From NCBI GenBank assembly GCA_030625695.1, contig DAOUQK010000108.1, positions 1-10,156 on the forward strand: 10,156 bases of DNA, written 5' to 3'. A program made the position numbers and the translations under genes. Source of the stretch: Paracoccaceae bacterium. Lineage in GTDB: Bacteria; Pseudomonadota; Alphaproteobacteria; Rhodobacterales; Rhodobacteraceae. Of the stretch, positions 5,580-10,156 are shown piece by piece (the stretch's first letter is position 1; each line of letters starts with the position of its first letter). Under the pieces are notes generated by a model. It was given only the letters and a program-made list of their open reading frames with translations. It made no database searches and had not been told where the DNA came from.

Positions 5580-6206
5580 TTACCCCTCCACCCATTTCCC
5601 CACAATCAGCCCCGGCACCTTTTCCGCAACCCTCTCCGCATCCCGCACCAGATCGAGCCGTTTGCGCAGTTTCACCTGCGGCACCAGCAGGAAAATCGGT
5701 GCGCTGACCTGTCCTCGCCCGGTCTTTGAGCGTGAGGCCACGGCCAGTCCGCGCGTATTGATCCGCGCCTTTTCGGCCACCAACAGGCTGGGGCCATTGC
5801 GGCGATAGATGAATCGCAGCCGCATGCCCCGGCGGCGCTCCCATTCCGCTGGTGTCATGCGCGCGCCACCCCGGCCCTTTCCGGCAGCCTCGGTCGGGAT
5901 TGCCAGCCAGAACCCGGATTTTGAACGGATCAGCGCGCCGCGATCATGGGCGTTGATGATTTCCGGGGCGTTGCTCCAGATAAATGCGGCGGCATTGATA
6001 CTGTCGCCGCTGGTCGGATAGGTCTTGTTGCGGATGGTGCGCGGCAGGCGATGGCCGAGACCCGCGCGGGTGATTTGCTCGCGCCAGTCCTGCTTCAACT
6101 CGGCACCGGCGACCTTCATCGCAGCGGTGACCGCGCGCTCCCCGGCTTTGATTTCCTGTTCCAGCAACGCCACCAGGTCGGGCGAGAAATCAACGGTCAG
6201 CTTCAT
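5580..6206 (-). CDS. Phage minor tail protein Z-like (DUF6441-type)
   Basis: This 208-residue protein starts MKLTVDFSPDLVALLEQEIK and contains FIWSNAPEIINAHDRGALIR near 75-94, then GFWLAIPTEAAGKGRGG near 98-114, then MRLRFIYRRNGPSLLVAEKA near 127-146, and ends VPGLIVGKWVEG. This pattern is typical of the alphaproteobacterial phage family that I recall as DUF6441, which occupies the place of lambda gpZ, a protein needed at the tail end that joins the head. The start overlaps the stop of the FII-like gene by four bases (ATGA), so the two are translationally coupled. The gene is complete. Its last codons carry a GGAGGGG that would suit the start of a following phage gene, but the DNA beyond is foreign. 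The Z label comes from position; the family resemblance is stronger than the functional claim. Confidence 0.75.
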   Translation of the reverse strand: MKLTVDFSPDLVALLEQEIKAGERAVTAAMKVAGAELKQDWREQITRAGLGHRLPRTIRNKTYPTSGDSINAAAFIWSNAPEIINAHDRGALIRSKSGFWLAIPTEAAGKGRGGARMTPAEWERRRGMRLRFIYRRNGPSLLVAEKARINTRGLAVASRSKTGRGQVSAPIFLLVPQVKLRKRLDLVRDAERVAEKVPGLIVGKWVEG

Positions 6207-6520
6207 GCGGGCACCAGTTCTGCTGTCCAGATCAGCCGCTCTGAGTCCCGAACTGGTTCACCCTGAATGACAAAGCTGTCGGCTCCGAGAATGATCAGAT
6301 CACCAGGACGGGGATCGGCAAGCTCACTGACGCGTACATCGACTGTGGTTGTGTCGCTGAGAATGCGCGCGCTGCCAAAATCGGTGATGCGATCCGGTGC
6401 ACGCCGGATGACCCGGATCGGACGTTCCTCTGAGGTGGTGCCCGAGATCCACACAGCTGTCACCGCCATGTCGGCATGGGTAAAGATGCGATCCATGGCG
6501 GCAGCAAAGGCGTTCATCAT
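6203..6520 (-). CDS. Head-tail joining protein, FII-like
   Basis: This 105-residue protein starts MMNAFAAAMDRIFTHADMAV and runs through RPIRVIRRAPDRITDFGSAR and PRPGDLIILGADSFVIQGEP to RLIWTAELVPA. The compact beta-rich design and the PGDLI...F.I.GEP pattern fit the lambda gpFII family, which sits on the head vertex and provides the site where the finished tail attaches. Two ATG codons stand in tandem. The AGGA site touches the first directly and is 3 bases from the second, so the second (6517) may be the true start. It begins about 10 bases after the capsid stop and overlaps Z by four bases. Its place between capsid E and Z is that of FII in lambda. Confidence 0.75.
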   Translation of the reverse strand: MMNAFAAAMDRIFTHADMAVTAVWISGTTSEERPIRVIRRAPDRITDFGSARILSDTTTVDVRVSELADPRPGDLIILGADSFVIQGEPVRDSERLIWTAELVPA

Positions 6521-6529
6521 TCCTGTCCG

Positions 6530-7552
6530 TCAGTTCGAGCTGTGCAGGCGGATGGCAATGCGGGGCCGTTTGTTCACCGGCAGGATCGAGGCCTCGGTCA
6601 TCAGATCGATCCAGCGTCCCTTTTCGTCCAGATGCTGACGGGCATAGAGCGGTAGGCCGATGGTATTGGCCGCTTCCAGCAGGTTGGCAGGACCGCCATA
6701 GGTGGTGAACGTATCGAACGTGCCCATTGGAAAGGCGATGCCATCGCCTGCTGGGATCAGCCGTTCCGTGACCCCGGTCGAGAGGGTGACGCTACCATTG
6801 TATTCCTCAAACAGGATGCCCGCGAAGGGGAATGCGCGGCGCATGTCCTCGCGCAGGGGCTGGGCACCGGTGGCGGCGAAGAACTTGTAGGCGTCCGCCG
6901 TCTTGGAATGCGAGATCAGCTTGTCGAAGAACTCGGAACTGACCAGCGCATGCACGCTGGTCATCGACTCGCCCAACAGGTTGTCCTCGACACTGCGCAG
7001 GACGGTGCGGACCTTGCCCTGCACATTGGTACCGGCAGTGCCCAGTACGAAGTCCACCGCGATCTGGGACAGCCCGAACTCGGTGAAGTAATTGTAGAGC
7101 GTGGTGCCCGCGCCGTCTTTCACAATGCCGCGCAGCGCGTTCATCTCCATGTATTCGCGGGTCTGGGCATGCTTGCGCCGCATCAGGGTCAGCTTGCGGT
7201 TCATCACCTCCAGCAATGGATCGGCGGCGTCTGACATGCCAATGGCCGGGACCCCCTGGATATCTGCGGGCAGGATCACATCATCATGCGGGATCCACGG
7301 CAGGGCGAAGGAGCGCATGGAGCGCCCCTCGCGCTGGCCCAGCGTTGCAGGGCCGCCCAGCGGAACCGAGGGCAGAAGGCTGAGAATGCCCTCGAACTGC
7401 TCGATGATGACGGAGCGCTGGGTCACGCCTTGAAAGCGGAACAGACCAATCTGCGCCAGACGGGAATGGAGGTTGGGCAGGATGTTAATGGCCTGCGTCA
7501 TTTCGGCCAGTGAATAGCCGCCGGTATCAAAGGGATTGCGGGTGATGCTCAT
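6530..7552 (-). CDS. Phage major capsid protein E
   Basis: This 340-residue protein has the hallmarks of the lambda gpE capsid family. It starts MSITRNPFDTGGYSLAEMTQ, has NILPNLHSRLAQIGLFRFQG near 24-43, then SVIIEQFEGILSLLPSVPLG near 47-66, and SFALPWIPHDDVILPADIQG near 81-100. A late half carries FPMGTFDTFTTYGGPANLLE near 275-294, and the end is RPRIAIRLHSSN. The length is close to that of lambda gpE (341). Family members form the icosahedral shell with the HK97 fold and need a D-type decoration protein for stability, which is the gene just upstream. The start has GGAG 6 bases upstream. No break or missing block is seen, so the gene looks functional. Confidence 0.93.
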   Translation of the reverse strand: MSITRNPFDTGGYSLAEMTQAINILPNLHSRLAQIGLFRFQGVTQRSVIIEQFEGILSLLPSVPLGGPATLGQREGRSMRSFALPWIPHDDVILPADIQGVPAIGMSDAADPLLEVMNRKLTLMRRKHAQTREYMEMNALRGIVKDGAGTTLYNYFTEFGLSQIAVDFVLGTAGTNVQGKVRTVLRSVEDNLLGESMTSVHALVSSEFFDKLISHSKTADAYKFFAATGAQPLREDMRRAFPFAGILFEEYNGSVTLSTGVTERLIPAGDGIAFPMGTFDTFTTYGGPANLLEAANTIGLPLYARQHLDEKGRWIDLMTEASILPVNKRPRIAIRLHSSN

Positions 7553-7591
7553 GGGGTGCTCCGGGGAATGAGAGGGATAAGGAGATGCGGA

Positions 7592-7972
7592 TCAGGCGGC
7601 GTCTCGGGCAATGATGCCCAGCGCCGCAAGTTCGGTAATCTTGGTGGTGATCTTAGCGGCGTTATCGACGGTGGCACCGTAAGCCAACCCTGCGCGCGAC
7701 ACGATTGCCGGGCCACGGGTCACGACGGTGCCGATGGCGTCCGCCAGCGTGGCGTCGACCGGGTAGAGCAACACGGCGGCGGCAACCTCTGCACCATCTA
7801 CGCCCCCGTCACTGGCAAGGGTGTATTTGCCATTGACGGTAATGCGCCCGAGGACGGAGCCAACGGGATAGGCAATACCGGACAGCAGGGTGATGGTGTC
7901 GCGGGTATAGTTCGGGTTGACCTCGTACTTGAGGACGTCGCCCATGCTGGGCGGTTGAGTCAGGACGGTCAT
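7592..7972 (-). CDS. Head decoration protein D
   Basis: This 126-residue protein starts MTVLTQPPSMGDVLKYEVNP and continues YTRDTITLLSGIAYPVGSVL, then GRITVNGKYTLASDGGVDG and AAAVLLYPVDATLADAIGTV. This is the lambda gpD family pattern, in which trimers plug the capsid three-fold sites and lock the expanded shell. The length is near that of lambda gpD (110). The start has a GGAG site about 9 bases upstream. It lies 54 bases after the protease/scaffold gene and 39 bases before capsid E, the same order as C-D-E in lambda. The gene is complete. Confidence 0.9.
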   Translation of the reverse strand: MTVLTQPPSMGDVLKYEVNPNYTRDTITLLSGIAYPVGSVLGRITVNGKYTLASDGGVDGAEVAAAVLLYPVDATLADAIGTVVTRGPAIVSRAGLAYGATVDNAAKITTKITELAALGIIARDAA

Positions 7973-8026
7973 GGGTCAGGCTCCGTGAGTGGGGGAAGGT
8001 ATGGGGTTGGTGGATTGGCGCGCCAA

Positions 8027-8434
8027 TCAGCGTGTGGCTTCGGTCGCCGCCTTTTTGGCCGCGGCGATCAGCGGGCTGTCCCTCGCGGCTGCAGGTGCAG
8101 GCGCGCTGGCAACGATCCCGGCAGCATCACCGCGCGCGGCCAGATCCTCGAGCACCTGCGCGCGCAGGGCTTCCGGTTTCAGGCCACGTTTCACCGCATC
8201 TGCGGCATCGATCTGCACACCGAGCCGGGAAGCCTGTGCGCAGACCTGAGCCACCTCGGCGGCTTCGGCGCGGATGGCATCGGCATCCGGAGCTGTAGCG
8301 ACGGGCACAACCGAGTCGGATTGTTGCGATGATGTGGTGGCAGCCGGGACCGGTGCCTGCGCTGGCGATGTTTCCACCTGCGGCGAGGGTATTTTGGGGA
8401 CCGTTTCATCGGCGGGATCTGTGGTTGCGTTCAT
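8027..8434 (-). CDS. Nested scaffold-like protein in the 3' end of the protease gene (Nu3-like)
   Basis: An in-frame ATG at 8434 lies 7 bases after an AAAGGA ribosome site, as strong as any in this phage block. It would make a 135-residue protein starting MNATTDPADETVPK and ending AAAKKAATEATR. The sequence is rich in A, P, T and charged residues, with a disordered first half (to about residue 50) and a helical second half with ADAIRAEAAEVAQVCAQAS near 50-68. In lambda the scaffold Nu3 is made in the same way, from an internal start in gene C, and shares the C-terminus of the protease. The same arrangement is likely here. It would be easy to miss because it lies wholly within a larger frame. 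Confidence 0.65.
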   Translation of the reverse strand: MNATTDPADETVPKIPSPQVETSPAQAPVPAATTSSQQSDSVVPVATAPDADAIRAEAAEVAQVCAQASRLGVQIDAADAVKRGLKPEALRAQVLEDLAARGDAAGIVASAPAPAAARDSPLIAAAKKAATEATR

Positions 8435-9370
8435 GGAGATTTCCTTTCGGGTTGGAGAATGGGTGATGCGTGAAGGCCGGGGCGTAACCGGGATGGTGGC
8501 GGGCCGGTTCAGGGCCTCGGCAAAGGCCTGAAATGCGCTGCGGGGATCGGCCACGGCATCAGCCAGACCAGCGGCCACGGCCTCGTTGCCGCGTAAAACC
8601 GCCGCCTCGGTATCCAGCGCGGCATGCACATCCAGCCGGTTGCCACGACCGGCGGCGACGGTCTGGGCAAACAGGGTTCGCAAGCCTTCCAGCTCACCTT
8701 GCATTCGCACGCGGATCGCTTCGGGCAGCGGTTCATAGGGATTGGCATCGGTCTTGTGTGCCCCGGCGTGCACCAGCGTGACGGTCACGCCTTTCTGTTC
8801 GAGCATGCCGCTCATTTCGGTGTGCAGGGTCACAACGCCGATGCTGCCAACAGCACCGGTGCGCGGCAGGGTGATGTGATCCGCCTGGGACGCCAGTGCA
8901 TACCCAGCTGAGAGCGCATGCTCGGCAACAAAGGCATGGACAGGTTTGACCTCTCGCGCCGCGCGGATGCGATCGGCCAGATCAAAGGCCCCGGCAACCT
9001 CGCCGCCAAAGCTGTCGATCTCCAGTGCAATGCCCCGCGCGGCCGGGTCGGCCACCGCCGCGTCGATCTGCGCTGCAATCCCTTCATAGGATGTCAGCCC
9101 CGAGGACTGGCCGATCCATGCGCCGCGATGCACCAGAGTTCCGGCGATCTCGATCACAGCGATGCTATCGATCAGCGTGAAAGGCCGATCCTCGTTGTCC
9201 TTCTGGCGCGCGGCAATTCCACCGCCGATTAGCGACGCGTGGGCTGGTAGAGCGATGCGAGTGACATCAGCTTCAACCAGATCGCCACCCTGGAAGGTAA
9301 TTTCTTGTCCTGCGATCCGGGGTCCGAGACCAGAGAGAAAGGCCAGTGCCTTGGATGGCTCCACCATCAA
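8027..9370 (-). CDS. S49-family phage head protease (C-like), 5' end altered
   Basis: This 447-residue protein has the ClpP/SppA-like fold of S49 peptidases. It contains LIDSIAVIEIAGTLVHRGAW near 66-85, EIDSFGGEVAGAFDLADRIR near 117-136, and HALSAGYALAS with the likely nucleophile S154. K206 in AHKTDANPYEP completes a Ser-Lys dyad; the spacing of 52 matches bacterial SppA of the short type. Residues from about 310 form a low-complexity, helical scaffold-like tail. Such proteins mature the procapsid by degrading the scaffold. The frame remains open upstream to about 9455 and reads HARIAQRAFNTPL just before the TTG at 9370, which resembles the usual N-terminus of this family. No ATG, GTG or TTG lies upstream, so the native start appears lost. 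The TTG at 9370 or the ATG at 9367 would drop about 14 residues, before the catalytic core. Confidence 0.85.
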   Translation of the reverse strand: MMVEPSKALAFLSGLGPRIAGQEITFQGGDLVEADVTRIALPAHASLIGGGIAARQKDNEDRPFTLIDSIAVIEIAGTLVHRGAWIGQSSGLTSYEGIAAQIDAAVADPAARGIALEIDSFGGEVAGAFDLADRIRAAREVKPVHAFVAEHALSAGYALASQADHITLPRTGAVGSIGVVTLHTEMSGMLEQKGVTVTLVHAGAHKTDANPYEPLPEAIRVRMQGELEGLRTLFAQTVAAGRGNRLDVHAALDTEAAVLRGNEAVAAGLADAVADPRSAFQAFAEALNRPATIPVTPRPSRITHSPTRKEISMNATTDPADETVPKIPSPQVETSPAQAPVPAATTSSQQSDSVVPVATAPDADAIRAEAAEVAQVCAQASRLGVQIDAADAVKRGLKPEALRAQVLEDLAARGDAAGIVASAPAPAAARDSPLIAAAKKAATEATR

Positions 9371-9432
9371 AGGCGTATTGAATGCGCGCTGGGCGATCCG
9401 GGCGTGACAGGCCCGAACGCAGTCCAGGAAAG

Positions 9433-9894
9433 TTGGCTGACGTCCACGACCCTAAAACCCGCAGCCGTAATATGGCGGCGATCCGGGGGAAGGACACAAA
9501 GCCGGAACTGATTATCCGCAGGAGTTTGCATGCTGAAGGGTACAGGTTCCGCCTGCACGACAAACGGCTGTCGGGAAAACCTGATCTTGTTCTCAGAAAG
9601 TACAATGCCGCAGTTTTTGTAAATGGCTGTTTTTGGCACGGCCACAACTGCTGTCTGTTCAAATGGCCCAAAACACGTGAAGCCTTCTGGCGCGACAAGA
9701 TCGGCGGCAATGTGAAACGGGATCAATGCAATCAAAACAAGTTACTGTCTGGCGGTTGGCGCGTGGGCGTCATCTGGGAATGTGCTTTAAAGGGTCGGGA
9801 GCGTTTGCCTCAGGACGAACTTATTGACAGGATCACCCATTGGTTGTCCTCTGATGCGGAAGAATTCTGCATCAGGGGCTATTGTGGCGATTGA
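9433..9894 (+). CDS. vsr: Very-short-patch (Vsr) mismatch endonuclease
   Basis: The protein nicks DNA at T:G mismatches that arise when 5-methylcytosine is deaminated. Read from the TTG at 9433, it starts MADVHDPKTRSRNMAAIRGK and its residue numbers fall on those of E. coli Vsr: E25, catalytic D51 (SGKPDLV), W68 and H69 (NGCFWHGH), and zinc ligands H71, C73 and C117 (IWECALKGRE). Position 64 is N where E. coli has H. The frame is open further upstream to an ATG at 9382 with AAAGG 8 bases before it. That extension would be encoded by DNA antisense to the phage protease, so the TTG is preferred on homology, although its ribosome site (AGGA) is only 3 bases away. Its last bases overlap the next gene. 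A partner cytosine methyltransferase is not in view. Confidence 0.92.
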   Translation: MADVHDPKTRSRNMAAIRGKDTKPELIIRRSLHAEGYRFRLHDKRLSGKPDLVLRKYNAAVFVNGCFWHGHNCCLFKWPKTREAFWRDKIGGNVKRDQCNQNKLLSGGWRVGVIWECALKGRERLPQDELIDRITHWLSSDAEEFCIRGYCGD

Positions 9895-10156
9895 AACATT
9901 AGAAAAGCTGCTATTCGTGTTCAGCGATCTCGGAGCATCCCGGATTCTGGCAAAGCCTCTTGCTGCCAATGACAATTCCAAAAACCAAGTCTATCTCGGC
10001 GGTGGGTTTGGCGCGCTGAACATCATCCCCCATGGTGAAATCACCACAGATGAGACCATGCGGGCCGGGAGCGTTCGAAAACGCGACAAGGCCCTCGTGA
10101 ACTTCTACTGGGTCAACGGGGAAGGTGCTTTCCGGGCCCCCGATGCCCAGCTCATT
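9884..10156 (+). CDS. Probable type II restriction endonuclease, MvaI/BcnI-like, N-terminal part
   Basis: The first 91 codons are in the window and the frame is open at the right edge. From a GTG at 9884, with AGGGG 5 bases upstream, the protein begins MAIETLEKLLFVFSDLGASR and continues through ILAKPLAANDNSKNQVYLGG and GFGALNIIPHGEITT. This NDNSKNQVYLGG pattern is one I associate with MvaI/BcnI-type restriction enzymes, which cut CCWGG or CCSGG; the resemblance is from memory and the catalytic residues lie beyond the edge. An in-frame ATG at 9854 is a second start choice but has no ribosome site. The gene overlaps vsr by 11 bases, so the two are co-expressed. Vsr commonly accompanies cytosine-5 restriction-modification systems, which supports the call. 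Another restriction family remains possible. Confidence 0.55.
   Translation, partial: MAIETLEKLLFVFSDLGASRILAKPLAANDNSKNQVYLGGGFGALNIIPHGEITTDETMRAGSVRKRDKALVNFYWVNGEGAFRAPDAQLI

Larger units (their letters stand above)
1..9406 (-). mobile_element. Prophage head-tail gene block, lambda-like order, interrupted and truncated
   Basis: The minus-strand genes follow the lambda morphogenesis order: protease/scaffold, decoration protein, capsid E, FII-like, Z-like, U-like, V-like, G/GT and tape measure. Spacing is tight within the two halves (an ATGA overlap between FII and Z, a 1-base gap between V and G, an 8-base overlap between GT and the tape measure), as expected of a phage late operon. The block is interrupted at about 2540-5579 by non-phage DNA. 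On the right it ends inside the 5' end of the protease gene, next to restriction-type genes. Portal, terminase, lysis and integration genes are not in the window. The left end is open, so the tail-tip genes may continue outside it. Confidence 0.85.

Noticed and set aside
5240..5707. Plus-strand frame of 155 codons between the CBS operon and Z
   Set aside because: Its last third is antisense to the 3' end of the Z-like gene and the rest has no family character. Its start lies in the leader of the CBS gene on the other strand.
7556..8332. Plus-strand frame of 258 codons, very glycine- and arginine-rich
   Set aside because: It is fully antisense to the decoration protein and the protease tail, both of which have clear family identity on the minus strand.
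1..9406. Gene transfer agent cluster instead of a prophage
   Set aside because: Rhodobacterales gene transfer agents use an HK97-type capsid and a different protease and order. Here the capsid is gpE-like with D-type decoration and an S49 protease.
9273..9710. Minus-strand frames across vsr (9273-9710 and 9367-9735) as an N-terminal extension of the protease
   Set aside because: They are in different frames from the S49 gene and are antisense to vsr. The S49 frame itself meets a TAG at about 9456.
1..10156. CRISPR array, tRNA, rRNA or tandem repeats
   Set aside because: I saw no regularly spaced repeats, no cloverleaf-like segment with the conserved T-loop bases, and no rRNA-like sequence on either strand.

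Overview
This window looks like a piece of an alphaproteobacterial chromosome, most likely from Rhodobacterales. That placement is an inference from the high-GC coding style and from recalled similarity of the phage proteins to rhodobacterial prophages; no ribosomal or housekeeping gene confirms it. Almost everything between 1 and about 9406 lies on the minus strand and forms the head and tail block of a siphophage-type prophage with a lambda-like gene order. Read from right to left the order is: S49 head protease (C-like) with a nested scaffold-like reading frame, head decoration protein (D), major capsid protein E, head-tail joining protein (FII), minor tail protein Z, [3-kb insertion], tail terminator (U-like), tail tube (V-like), tail chaperone G with a probable -1 frameshift extension GT, and the start of the tape measure protein (H-like), which runs off the left edge.

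Between Z and U lies a foreign segment of about 3 kb (roughly 2540-5579). It contains a cut-off IS110-family transposase (plus strand), a scrap of an IS66-family transposase (minus strand), and three intact minus-strand genes: a two-CBS protein, a CBS-pair/hemerythrin (HHE) fusion protein, and a dodecin. These three point in the same direction as the phage late genes and are closely spaced, so they may form one operon. They suggest stress, oxygen or redox and flavin-related cargo rather than phage structure. Both ends of the insertion carry non-coding sequence that I cannot assign.

At the right end the phage block stops abruptly. The S49 reading frame shows family-like sequence upstream of its only usable start, but no normal start codon remains. 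The plus strand then begins, within about 30 bases, a Vsr mismatch endonuclease gene overlapped by a gene for a probable MvaI/BcnI-type restriction endonuclease that continues past the edge. No portal or terminase gene is present here, and no methyltransferase is visible. The prophage therefore looks like a remnant or mosaic: its packaging side has been replaced by a restriction/Vsr cassette and its tail operon has been split by IS-associated cargo.

The observations most worth following are the A_AAA_AAC frameshift site that creates a 222-residue GT tail chaperone with no start codon of its own, the nested scaffold frame in the protease gene, the position-matched extra cysteines in both CBS proteins, and the two mosaic junctions.
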